DNA of 64,000 bases from NCBI GenBank assembly GCA_947069175.1, contig CAMTDV010000003.1:45905194-45969193 (forward strand), written 5' to 3'. This stretch comes from Scalesia atractyloides. Taxonomy: Eukaryota > Streptophyta > Magnoliopsida > Asterales > Asteraceae. Below, one piece after another: positions 19,382-30,471 of this stretch. A program made the translations under genes and the position numbers. Every line of letters starts with the position of its first letter. The stretch's first letter is position 1. The notes beneath the pieces were generated by a model that saw nothing but the letters and a program-made list of their open reading frames with translations, was not told the DNA's origin and made no database searches.

Positions 19382-21451
19382 TGTCACACCCCAACCGATG
19401 GCAGAAACATCAGAGTGAGACGAAATAGATTGCTCAAGGCATCATAACACTATTTGCAACAATATTTAAATCAAACCCATTTCATTTCATAAGAAAATTG
19501 TCAATTACAACACAAAAGTCAAATACAACAAGTTCAACAACATAAATCTTAGCATTCTAGATGTGTTTCTATGCCGTCCCTACTAAGTTCATCATGATCA
19601 ATATCCTTAACCTTTAAAATGTTAAAAGTATAGTTCAATACAAAGTATTGGCGAGTACACAAGTTTTATATAGCATAAGTATGAAAAGATTTAAACGAAT
19701 CCACATGTTAAGCTAGCATACTAGATTAATGTAAACATGGCATGGGATCTATAAGTCAACCCTCGCGTCTCACCACAAAATAGAATAAACTTAACATGAC
19801 ATCAAGAATACGGGTGGTGCGTTACTGCTATAGCGCTATACAAGTTAAGGGGAGGCTCGTACGTAGTTAATGACAAATAGCATCACATAAGAATGTTCCA
19901 AGTATACAAATCGTATCACGTAACTGTAGCATGTATGATGGATTGTTTGTGTGATTGCATAAAAGTATAAGTGTGATTGTGCGTATTTTGATAGACTAAC
20001 ATGTTGCACCCAAAGGTGTAAAGCGTAAAAAGAGTGTTCGAGTGTACTCACGGTTTTGCAAGCTTCCACTTGGTATTTCTATTAAGTGTTAGGGGAGTTC
20101 GAAGGATGAAGCACCGAGTTATCCTACAAGAGGAAAATGTAAGTTGGTAAGTATTTGAATGATAACGGAGGATTTAGGAATTTAAATACACTAAAGTATG
20201 TATACGGGAAAATAATCATCTAGACTTAAATCTCGTTCTTTACACTATAGTACCCATTCGGGTTGATGGGTTTTCATGGGTTGGGATACCCATTAGAATC
20301 GTAACGAAAAATTAAGTACATAGGTGATGTAACCTAGTACCATGACGGATAGTCATTCCATTGCTATCAAGAGTTCGGTTAGTGTATATATATTATATAG
20401 TATGCGTAATCATATTTATCATGGAAGTTCATAGAAGTCATGCATGGAGGTAGGAGGATAACCTTCCTTTAACCTCTTTAGTATAGTTCACCAATGCACA
20501 AGTCGTCTCAACGACGACAAGGATGGTCATGAATAAGTTTAAAATAAAAGTAAAAGACGAAAATAATCAAAATCATCAAGTGAGGTGGTGGATTGAATGT
20601 AGGATAGCCAAGGCTTCCAAGTAATCACACACTACCAACCCAAGTCTTGTTTGAAGAACACGTTTGGAAGGATACAACACTTGTGGGTTGAAACCTATTA
20701 AAACAAAAGGTTCTTACACTTGGGACCTTAAATAGGGTGATTCCAAGTTGGTTTCCATGGAAAACCTATGGAAACATTCCCAAAGGTGATTCAAGTGTTA
20801 AGAAAGAAGAAAGATCAAAGAAGGGAGGTAAGGGTGAGTTAGAACTCACTTTTGAAAGCCTTGAACTTTCAGATGGAGAGAGAGCTTTAGAGAGAAGAAG
20901 AGAAGTGTTTGAGTTGTGAAATGATGTGGGAGGAGGTGGTATTTATAGTTGAGGTTTGGGGAGGTTGTTAGTTTGGTGCATTTAATGCAGAAAACACAAA
21001 TTGGACCAATCCATGGGCTAGAAATCACTTTCTCTGGATTATGCCCCTCTCATGGGCCACGAGAGGGTGAAGAAGAATCGGTGGTGTGCTGCAGAGAGTT
21101 TCACAAGGTCGGTCACGGGTCGCGAGGAGGGTTATTCCAGAAGCTTCTTTGGTTTTTGACATTTTTAGTCCTTGAACTTAGTTTAACTTGTCATTTTTGC
21201 ATGTTTTAAGTATATAACGCATATAAGTATGATTTGAGTATCGAGTGTGAATGTATGAGTCTTTGCACGTATAACAAGTATCAATTTAAATGATTGAATG
21301 TATGTAAGGCATGTATATAGATTAAGTATAAATTTTTATTATGATTCAAGTCTTGGATTACAAAATTGTGAAAAGAAATACGAATACAAGTTTCCAAATA
21401 TAGAAATACGGTTATACATTCTAATTAAGGAAAGTATGAAAATGCGATGCG
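19382..21451 (-). repeat. LARD right (5') LTR (2070 bp)
   Basis: Copy of 14104-16195 with scattered differences and a small gap near 21090. The outer edge is placed at 21451 by alignment (gatgcg against gaggca). The flank ttaga at 21452-21456 would be the target-site duplication, but its partner is outside the surviving element. TATA box at 20938-20948. Confidence 0.85.
20938..20948 (-). promoter_or_regulatory. TATA box, LARD right LTR
   Basis: Minus strand CTATAAATACC. As the outermost 5' LTR, this copy would have driven transcription of the tandem element. Confidence 0.6.
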
Positions 21452-21604
21452 TTAGAGTTGGCAATTTTCAATATCAACTAGTGCCTTTTGAATAACTTTC
21501 CATTTATCAATTGTGATTTGCAGTTTTATTTTGAGATTTTTCTAATTTTTCAGTTAGATCATTAATGATAAATTTTTTTTTCTAAAAATGAATTCTTTTA
21601 ATGT

Positions 21605-23388
21605 CTACATCTCAGCCAAAGTTGAGTTCAACTTTCTCTGATATACAACTTCGTTTTCTTTCAGCTCTATGTTAAATTTCAGAACCTTTTCCATTTCTCT
21701 AATCAGGTCACGGTTAAGTGATTTGTAATGTGTCACGATGTTCAAACATGGTTGGGAGCATAGTTTTGCTTTAAATTCATACGGTATGCTGTTTACCAAA
21801 TCCTTATCCTCCTTTTCTTTTGCAGATGCGGCTTTCATGGCGACTGCAGAAGCTCCAGCTTTCTCACTCTTGTTGTCGCTTGTTGCTCCTTGGACTGTCT
21901 TTGTCGATTTAGTCTTCTCAGCTTCCTTCTTTACATTTTTTATAGTTGGTTCGGTTGGACGATTATGCTTTTCAAACCTTTGTCGCCTTTGGGACATCTG
22001 GCAGCTTCCTTCTCAACGCAGTTTGATGAAAACGATAAAGAGGTGGTAGTGATTTTAGCCATGAGTGCTTTGTTGACTTCTTCTTTTGCCTCAGCTATTT
22101 CTTCTGCCCAGTCATAATCTTCCACCACTAATGTTTTTGGGTTTTTATAAGGAACATTATCACTCCCTTCGATAGCTATTGGCCTTCTTGTCGGAACAAC
22201 TTCGGTATTTTAGTTTTTCAACAGTGGACACTCTCTCTTAAAGTGACCCAGATTCTTGCAGTTGTAGCATCTCAGCTTGGACTTGTCGAAACCGACTTTG
22301 CCTAGTGCTAGCCTCTTTCCTTTTTTGTCTTGAAACTCCTTTAGTCGTAGTGTAATAATTGTCATTTGCCACTTCAAGTCCATTTCCTCTACATAATCTG
22401 GATCTATCTAATACATGTCTTCAGCAGTGAGAAAATCCCTTTTTAGCTCACCTGACATGAGAGTTTCATAGCTACTCATGAAGGTGTTAAAAAGCAACAT
22501 GTTTAGAGGATATCTTAAGTGCTTGAGAATCACCAGCCTCAGTAGTCTTCTCGTTAGATGATGGGGCCTCTGCAGAGCTTGCAAAAGTGTTAGGGTAAGA
22601 TGCGTTAGCACTTTGAGAATTTGAACCACAGGAGGTTATGGGGCCAAGGAATGCCAATTTTTTGGGAACAGAAGCAGCATCAGCAGATTGGGTAAATTTC
22701 TGCTTGATTCATTTCTCTCTTGAGTACATCCATTTGAAGGCCTTCAGTGTATTGATCGGTTCTGAAAGGGTGACAGTAGTAGTGCTGGTCAAGAAGGTTC
22801 TCTTGATCATCATACATTGTAGGCTCCATTATTTTGGAAGAGAGTCTAAAAGTTTCTTGATGGAGGCATAGTTGGCAACAGGATTGCCAACTTTCTTCAT
22901 TTTTGTTAGCACGCTAAAAAAGATCTGACATGCTTTCACCACGAACACTCCTGAACATATCATATTATTTCTGAACCATGTCTCTCTTGTTATACATTAA
23001 ATCTTTGTTCCCTTCATAGTGATCAATAAGGGCCAACTAGAGTTCATGAGCTGAAGTGTATTCTTCGAACAGATTGTTGTCATCCTTTAACAGAGCCATT
23101 GTTAGAGCAGCATGAGCCCTACGATCGCGTTGAATGAGAGTTCTATCCTCTTCAGTGAATGTTGAAGGGTCTTCGTTGATTGTTCGAACATCATCGTGAA
23201 TTAGCATAGGAACATGTGATCCTACTATGACAGACATCCATTGAGTATAGTATGTATACTCAAAGAATGCTTTGATTCGATTCTTCCAGCTACTGAAGTC
23301 TTTAGATCCTTTCAACTTAGGAGGTCTTGTAGCTGTTCCTGTCTCCAGTTCGGCTTAGGCTATTAGATTAAGCTGATTGAGTGACATT
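21605..23388 (-). pseudogene. Copia gag remnant (UBN2-like)
   Basis: The start is visible as ATG near 23386 on the minus strand, with a stop after about ten codons. The best piece, 23037-23315, reads like a copia gag N-terminal domain: KGSKDFSSWKNRIKAFFEY at its start and HAALTMALLKDDNNLFEEY near its end. Further pieces at 22408-22629, 21940-22128 and 21605-21997 are the Lys/Glu/Ser-rich C-terminal half, with a cysteine-rich zinc-knuckle remnant near 22240-22270. There are many stops and frameshifts. Protease and pol should follow to the left but are absent: LARD sequence abuts near 21452. Confidence 0.7.
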
Positions 23389-23632
23389 TTGATTGATTTT
23401 GAGTTCAAAAACTTGATCTTGGATTAAATACGCTAGTACTTAAGAGACCAGAGAGCAAATATGCTGCAAGTAACAATTACGCTGGATGATGATTGGCTAC
23501 TTGATCCGGCAACAATAGCTAAATCCGCTGGAACACTGTTGATGCACTTTATGTCCGTCACAGTGTGAATAGGCTAGAAAGAGTGTGCATTGAATATTGT
23601 ATAGATTAGATACGAACACACGATCCAAGTGT

Positions 23633-23750
23633 GTACGAGAACTGGCTCGTACGAGTGACAGTGTGACTCGTACGAGTGATAAACAGCTCTACTCGTACAA
23701 GTGAGCTTATGTGGCTTGTACGAGTGACATCTTGTCACTCGTACGAGCAA
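23633..23750 (+). repeat. Palindromic CTCGTACGAG repeats
   Basis: At least five copies or near-copies of the self-complementary 12-mer ACTCGTACGAGT in about 120 bp, at about 23646, 23667, 23691, 23716 and 23737. Looser copies follow in the leader at 24296-24350. They sit in the U3 part, upstream of the TATA box. Confidence 0.8.
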
Positions 23751-23773
23751 CCATTCGCATGAGCTGTTCATGT

Positions 23774-23784
23774 CTATATATATA
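23774..23784 (+). promoter_or_regulatory. TATA box, plus-strand copia LTR
   Basis: CTATATATATATG, some 25 bp after the last palindrome. Confidence 0.5.
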
Positions 23785-24018
23785 TGTGTGTGTTGTATGT
23801 TCATTGTTTGTTATGTTTTGGAAGGTCCCTGAGGGGAAACGCTGGCGGATTCTCTCCAGGAATTCCGCCAGCAAGACAAGATGTATACTCTTTCGATATG
23901 AATGAATGAATGCTTCCACTGATTCTGTTTCTACTTCCTTTCTATAACGTTCTACCGAATCGGTACTATCACACGTCCAAACTTCCGTCTAGAACCATCG
24001 CCAACCAGGACCCACAAT

Positions 24019-24031
24019 TGGTATTAGAGCT
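24019..24031 (+). other. Primer-binding site of the plus-strand copia
   Basis: TGGTATTAGAGCT, one change from the initiator tRNA-Met complement, just inside the LTR edge. Confidence 0.7.
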
Positions 24032-24684
24032 ACGGTACCGATTCATTCAATCTAACAGTTGATGAATCACCTACACTCGTGAATTTTGGACATATAAGGG
24101 GTTTTAGACGTAAAACATCAAATAATCAGACAATCCACATACATAATGTTAAATTTGAAACAATAGGATTGTTAGAAACTAATTTTCGACCAGATCTAGG
24201 AAAAATCATCTTATAATTTGAAGAAATAAAGATTCTAGATCGAAAGACGTAATCAGGCTCGTTTGTATGAGATACTTTGTGGCTAATAGGAATGACAACT
24301 TGTCACTCGTACGAATCACCACTCGTATGAAGCACCACTCATACGAAGTCCAACTCATAAGTGTGGCATGCCTAAAAAGAAATTTGGTCGTATCGACGAG
24401 ATGAGTGCCCAAAAAAAATTGTAATAAAAAAATTTGGTGATACAATTTTTTTTGAGGTTTTAACATCTAATTCGAGTTGTTCGAGGACACCGTCTAGAGC
24501 TTCAGAGTATATATTTGATGATACAGTCACAAAATGTTGAAGATATTAGGGTAGTCACTGATACCTGCACATAAAGTTGATCATCTGGTGTAGTGACTTT
24601 TAATGGGCCTCAACGTTAAATCCGCATTTGATCAAAATTGAAATTTTGGGAAATTTTCTGCAAAATTTGATTTTTGTGAAAAGA
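24032..24684 (+). mobile_element. Leader fragment of the plus-strand copia, truncated
   Basis: About 650 bp after the PBS with no gag. It contains CTCGTACGA-like repeats at 24296-24350. It stops where the minus-strand LTR begins at 24685. Confidence 0.45.
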
Positions 24685-24993
24685 TGTTTTTAAGTCCTGA
24701 AACTGGATCAAACAGGTATCACATGACTAATCGATTGCGGAAATAAAGATTAGAATGTAGAACAAGAACAATCTTTAATCAAAGTAACTTGCATACACCA
24801 AAATAGTGTCTGATACAAGTTTTTCAATAGCAACTCACTAGCACCCAAAACCTTAACCTAATACATGTATTTATACTAATCACACAACCCACTAGTTACA
24901 ACCCTAGGCCCATGAGGCTTTAGGAAGCCCAAATCCCTTAAGCTTAGCCCAAATGCAGCGCTGATGTGTAAACCTTTAGTTATGAGCCCAACA
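24685..24993 (-). repeat. Copia D 3' LTR (309 bp)
   Basis: On the minus strand it starts TGTTGGGCTCATAAC after a polypurine tract and ends CTTAAAAACA. TATA box at 24867-24877 (AGTATAAATAC). Its 3' end vaguely resembles the LTR at 45172-45618 (GATCC...GGACT), but the rest does not match, so they are not a simple LTR pair. The left edge is inferred from the TG/CA ends. Confidence 0.65.
24867..24877 (-). promoter_or_regulatory. TATA box, copia D LTR
   Basis: Minus strand AGTATAAATAC, about 120 bp inside the LTR. Confidence 0.5.
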
Positions 24994-25006
24994 ATCTCCC
25001 CCTTGG
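24994..25006 (-). other. Polypurine tract of copia D
   Basis: Minus strand CCAAGGGGGAGAT directly before the LTR start TGTTGG. Confidence 0.75.
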
Positions 25007-25352
25007 TTTACAACATTAAGCCTTTAGTCTTTAGGTAGCGCATTGACTCCCAATCTCCCAGCAATTATCCCAGCTACTGCAGCCGTCCAATCTTTCGCAC
25101 AAGCTTCATATAATTCTGCAGTTTGAATTTGATTCGCGACTAAAACTTGCAGATCTTCGTCATAGAAACTTACTAAATCCACCACATCATTTACTCGAAA
25201 AGCCTTTTCTTTGGATCTCGTAGATAATCATCCAATAATGCTTGACGATCAGCAGCTAACTACTCAGCAGCGACTCTATCAGCTTCACTCTGTACGGCTG
25301 CTCAACGACGATGTTCAATGTTCATCGGATCATAGGTTTGATCAGAAAATTC

Positions 25353-27035
25353 TCAACCAAACCTATTTTCTAAATTTGCCTTCAAATCAAAAACCATAGT
25401 CATCAACATCGTAACATCTCCTTGCAATTGGTCAATAGTCTGATCCCTGACATCTATGTGCGTTTGTAACGAAGCAATCTTGGCATCTTTAAGAACAACT
25501 TCCTGTTCAAGCACGATCACCCTCTTTTTCAAATCAACAACATCCACATCTTCGTCATCGCTATCCAATCCGCTAAAATCAAATGCTCATTTCTCTGATC
25601 GCCTTCGAATATTCCGTATCATCACCTTCAATACCACCTGCTCCAGATCCTTCGGCACCCGTTGAGCTACCACCAAAATCCATCATTTGTAACACAGAAT
25701 CTGCTAGAACAGATACAAAAGTAGAATGCGTAGCTATGTGAGTTAGTGTTGGTTCTGCAGCAATAGTAGATTCGACTATCAGAGTATCAGTCAACGACAC
25801 AGTAACTAAAGTTGTAACAGGAGTAGATTCTTCAGCAGCACTACCAAACTGAGCTTCAGAATGACTTGGTTCTTTAACAGCCTCTATCCGTCATCTTTTT
25901 ACTAACGGTACTTCTTCTTCGTCAACATCTTCTTCAAAATCAACCATACCAACAGGAATATCAATATTAGGAAACATAAACGGAGGATTCCCTTGTTGCT
26001 CTTGTATTTCCTTCAAATGTGCAATAAGAGCTTCCAAATTCTCTATGGTGATTTCTTGTAATTCGGGAGTCGCATGAGCACCAAGATCTGTAATGGATTC
26101 CAAGAAAGTTTCTTCCACATCTGTATCGGCATCGGTAACCAGATCCTCAACTTCAACCTCTTTCTCCTGCATCGGTATATCATGTTCCTCAGCTACCATA
26201 ACATTAACTAGCTTAGGTGCTTAGATATCCTCACAAAATTTTCCGAACTTCTTCAAAGGTATGCAACCAATGAAAACCATCTTTGATGTTGATCGGTTTT
26301 TCTTCATCGTCCCGAAAATGGTTGGACCCATTGGCTTCATGTTCAACAAATTGGCATCAGAAGCATCTTTGGTCAGATCAGGGTACCGGGCATCTAAAAT
26401 CAACTGTACAAACCGAGGATATAACAGAAACATTCTCTTCTACGACTGTTCCAAGATCTTCTTCATATTCTCGAAAATATAACCGGAGAAGTTATATTTC
26501 CAATCCATCACGAGAGATACAATCGCTGAAGTCTGGGTTTGATTTGGCTGATCTAATCCTCCTTTGTTTTCTGATATACATTGCATAACGACATGCACTA
26601 ATAATCTCTAATACGCGAGAAACATCTTCTTCAGCAAAGGCGGATAGGTTCCCTCGTAGCTCATCTCCGCTAACACAGGCTCACTTTCTCCTTGGCATAC
26701 AACGTTGGATCACTCGTAGTATCAGCAAACTGCAACACCTCTCGGACAAAGGCCTCATTTACAAAAATCTCTTTTCCCTGAATCAGTGAAATGATGTATG
26801 GCCTCCCATCAGCGCCTCTCAAATGAAATCTAGCTCTCTTCCAAAAAGTATGCACAAGATCTCGATATATGACTGGGTTGGCTCGAAGGGCGTATGCAAT
26901 CTTACAATCATTCAGTCTAGCCATCATAGATCTAAATTCCTGGAAAAATTCTGCTGGAGGATCAGATAAATAACCTGCTTGGTTGTGAAACTGTTCTTCC
27001 ACCAGCATAACCGCATCGAACGCCTCCTCTGCCAT
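25353..27035 (-). pseudogene. Envelope-like (ORF2-type) protein of a Sirevirus-like copia, broken
   Basis: Begins at the ATG at 27035. The first piece (26670-27035, about 120 codons) has an N-terminal domain including RANPVIYRDLVHTFWKRARF. A second piece (26221-26433) has FLLYPRFVQLILDARYP. The remainder is very acidic (25891-26199, rich in Glu/Asp), then comes a Ser/Gly/Ala-rich piece (25579-25800). The C-terminus (25353-25568) has heptad-like DLKKRVIVLEQEVVLKDAK, a probable coiled coil. Its position between pol and the 3' LTR is where Sireviruses carry an extra, so-called envelope-like ORF. No clear signal peptide or transmembrane segment was seen, so the envelope label rests on position and general style. 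Stops and frameshifts separate the pieces. Confidence 0.55.
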
Positions 27036-27800
27036 TTTTGTCAGAAAGAATAAACAAGTTAACTCAAACTCAGAAAGGCCTACTAACAGAGGTCACAAGA
27101 ATTCATCTTAAAATTCAGAGTTAAGGGTCAACAAAACTCAGAAGGTTCAATTATTGAAAAAGGTTCAAAACAGTTTAGAGGTTCAATCATTGGAAAAGTT
27201 CAAGACAGTTCAAAAAGGTCTGATACTGGAATCCGGATTTGAAACGGTTCAACAGGAATCCAGATGAACCTTTCATCACTTCGGATGAACATCATCCGAG
27301 ATGAAATCCGTGTTCAATCATTTTGGTTGAATATCCATCCGGAATGAAATCCGGAATACTAGTCTATTTGAGGATCTATCCGAAATGCATGAATATTTGA
27401 AGATTATCATTTAATTTCATAATTAAGAAGCATATTATACCTATTTCGTATGAAATTTAAGATGAAATCCGGATGAAGATGAATAGTATGAATTTGGAAG
27501 ATGAACAGAGGATTTCGGAAGAATTTTGTGAGTGATCCGAAATGTAACTCTGATTTATTGATATACTATTCTGGAATGGGCTTGGGCCTGGAACTTTTGG
27601 GCCCAAGTCAATCTGGATCCAATCATCCGAGATTAATACACAATCCGGATTAGGCTTATTTTGGGCCCAATCCGGAACAGGGAACTGTCCAAACACTCAG
27701 AATAGAATGGATAGACAGTGGGCCTATCCGGAAAGGGTATGAAGGCCCAATCCAGAACAGTACCACCATAAACCCAAACTTGTTCCATTTCAAGACTTTC
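27036..27800 (-). repeat. CGGAT-type degenerate repeats upstream of the envelope-like frame
   Basis: From about 27225 to 27760 the plus strand is dotted with aatccgga, catccgagatgaaatccg and tatccgaaatgc, the same word family as the leader of copia X (1-660 and 63000-63370). No supported gene. Confidence 0.6.
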
Positions 27801-28719
27801 AAAAATTCTATTTGATTGGCCCAATTCCAAAACTTAGCAGGCTAGTCCAATATCCCTTAACAGAAATCATCTAACGCAAAAATCAACAATTTAACTAACC
27901 AAGCAACCAACCACTCTTTACCCATTACAAAAGTAAGTAAAACATTTAAACAAAAACATGTACACAGTCTTGCTATGGGATCAAATCGTTTTTAAGCACA
28001 CTAAGGAACATTTTTCAATGTGAACTAGGTCAGACTGGTTTAAGCAAATGCCAATATATTTTTCCATTTTAAGCCTAAAGCTCAACCTTCTAATTTTAGC
28101 TTTATGATATGCTTAAGGTAGTATTATACTATGATACCCGTGTGTCCCACTCCATGACATACTCCCGCAATCAAGGCAAGCACAAAGATTCATCATAGTA
28201 GGTGAGTATACTGAGATCATCCTTTATTTTTACAACGTTAAACTATTGGTGAGCAGGTTAGTACTTTTGTACAACAGAGTGACCAGTAGTATCTGACGAG
28301 GGTTAGGCAAATAACTTATGTGGTATGTTTGAATTCATGGAATTTTTCTCAAAATGAGATTTCCTTTACGTTAAGGTTTTGGCCCTTCTATTTTGGCTCT
28401 TTTAAAGATATCATGACTGTGCCTAGGTCTGCATATAATCTGGACACAATAGAAGGGTAGCCAAGATATCCCCGGAAGACTCAACAGCATAAAGACCCAA
28501 AACCTCAGACGTTGGCTATCTATCAACGAAGATTTGAGATCATGAAATCATACGCTGATGGTATGTTACCCACTGGATATATAGTTCGTTATGTTTATAT
28601 CATTTGGCTTTCCTATCTAGTTGAGCTCTAGACCTATCAACATATTACGTTCGATCCAAGTCGTTCCCGCTACAACACCTTACGTGTGTTAGTCCAAGCC
28701 TTTAGCACGAAAAACTATT
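27801..28719 (-). other. Non-coding spacer between pol and envelope-like frame
   Basis: No gene seen. General character (short words such as gatatcatgactgtgcctagg near 28407) recalls 48240-48510 next to another copia 3' end. It is probably the long 3' spacer of Sirevirus-like elements. Confidence 0.4.
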
Positions 28720-30471
28720 TCATTTCCCAATCATTGCAAAACTTGTTTGAACAAATTTGTGCATTTTTTTGTGTGTCATTCCCCCCCCCCTAAATTTGTG
28801 CATACTAATGAAGAAATTTATGAGGCTAACAAGTAGAGGGTACTCAGTTAGAAAAACGAATAATTTTGAGAAGATCCACAAGTACTTGAAAACGCGTGTT
28901 GCTAACGGGTTTCGTGAACAAATCCACCACGTTTGCATCGGTGCGGATTTGCTCAAGTTTAATGAGACCTCGTAGTAACCACGAATAAAATGAACTTTGA
29001 TATTTATGTGTTTGGTTTCGGAGTGAAAAATAGTGTTTTTGACAATTTGGATAGCGACATCATTATCACAATAAATTGTTGTGTTGCATCCATAAAACCT
29101 GGGAGCAGCAAGCAGATGCTGCAACATATTCTGCTTCCGCTGTAGAAAGCGAGACCGTCTGCTGCTTCTTGACTTCTAAGAGATTAATCTATCTCCTAAG
29201 AATTGGCATCCAGCTGACGTTAAGCGCTTGTCCCTGTCTGTACCGCCAAGATTACTGTCAGAGAAAGCATACAGTTAAAATTCATAATTTTTGGGATACA
29301 AGAGGCCCAGTGATGGTGCCCCTTTAAGGTACCTAAAGATTCTTTTAATAGCATGTAAATGAGAGAGTTTAGGAGTATCCTTATAACGAGCACACTAGCA
29401 AACGATAAACATGATATCTGGCTGACTTGCAGTGAGATACATGAGTGAACCAATCATAGACCAGTACATGGTTGGATTGACAGACGTTCCTTCAACGTCT
29501 TCAATTAACAAGGGTCGTTCAGCAATAGGTGAAGCCGTAGGCTTTGAATCTGTAACATTGAATTTGGCAAGAACGTCATTGACATATTTTCCTTGATGGA
29601 TCAGGATTCCTTGTGAGATTTGATGAACTTGAAGTCCCAAAAACATAGTCATCTCCCCCAGTGATCTCATCTCAAATTTCTTCTTCATGACCTCTTCAAA
29701 CTCCTGACACAACCAATCATTCGTAGAACCAAAAATATATCATCAACATAAATTTGAACAAGAATGATGTTCTTGTCAACACATTTAATGAACAAAGTTT
29801 GATCAATGGTTCCCCGGGTATATCCATGAGCAAGCAGGTGCTCTGTTAGGGTTGCGTACGCATGAGGTGCTTGATGCAATCCATACAAAGCTTTGCCCAA
29901 TTCGTATGCATAGTCTGGCTTATCAGGATCAGTGAAACCCAGTTGTTCTGCCACGTATATCTCCTCTTTCACCTTGCCGTAGAGGAAAGCAGTCTTGACA
30001 TCCATTTGATAGACGGTGAAGTCCATGTATGATGCATATGACAAGAAAATATGAATGGCCTCCAATATAGCTACTGGTACATAAACCTCATCGTAGTCCA
30101 ACCCTTCGATCTGGCGGAAACCCTGAACAACCAGTCGAGCTTTGTTACTCACAATAACCCCAGCGTCATCCTGTTTATTGTGAAATACCCTACGAGTTCC
30201 AAGAGCACGTTTTCCTTGAGGAAGCTTCAACAATTGCCATACCCTAAGTTTTTCAAACTGATTGAGTTCTTCATGTAAAGCGTCAACATGACCAATAACA
30301 TTTTCAATTAGATGATCGCGCTGTAGACACTGTGGTATAGGCGTAGCAGGGAAAAGGATATCTGATTGCAAGTTTATAATGTTCTGTTTCGCAATTCCAG
30401 ATGGCTCCCCCTCATTAGTTGCACCAGTGAAAGTATTGCCGAATGAATCAATAGAACAGTCTGGTGGTGTA
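28720..30471 (-). pseudogene. Copia C reverse transcriptase and RNase H (broken)
   Basis: The RT begins near the insertion of gypsy-B at 30471. Visible are NKARLVVQGFRQ and YQMDVKTAFLYGKVKEEIYV, then ALYGLHQAP and the active-site motif IYVDDIFLVL, whose YVDD is intact. A frameshift near 29700 leads to a piece at 29395-29712 with FEMRSLGEMTMFLGLQVHQ. RNase H remains at 28720-29127 include IYCDNDVAIQIVKN. Several stops lie between the pieces. The upstream half of pol lies at 41264-42880, on the other side of gypsy-B. Confidence 0.85.

Larger units (their letters stand above)
1313..21451 (-). mobile_element. Tandem non-autonomous LARD-like LTR element (interrupted by gypsy-A)
   Basis: The order on the plus strand is internal (1313-2135 and 12950-14100), LTR (14104-16195), internal (16196-19381), LTR (19382-21451), all in minus orientation. 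The middle LTR has a PBS on its left and a polypurine tract on its right, so it serves two internal regions, as in LTR-internal-LTR-internal-LTR recombinants. The left LTR is missing because copia X cuts in at 1312. Neither internal copy has any gag, protease, RT or integrase reading frame, so the family is non-autonomous. The size (LTR 2.1 kb, internal 3.2 kb) fits the LARD class. The two internal copies align by eye over most of their length. Confidence 0.8.
23537..24016 (+). repeat. Plus-strand copia LTR with palindrome cluster (480 bp)
   Basis: TGTTGATGCACTTT starts it and GGACCCACA ends it, with a PBS 2-3 bases further on, so this is a 5' LTR in plus orientation. A cluster of ACTCGTACGAGT-type palindromes at 23633-23750 lies just upstream of a TATA box at 23774. 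The LTR at 47051-47546 has the same opening (TGTTGATGCA) and the same organisation. It cuts into the leader of the copia gag at 21605-23388. Confidence 0.75.

Noticed and set aside
23633..23750. CRISPR-like array of palindromic repeats
   Set aside because: Spacers are short and irregular, the organism is a plant, and the repeats lie in an LTR promoter.
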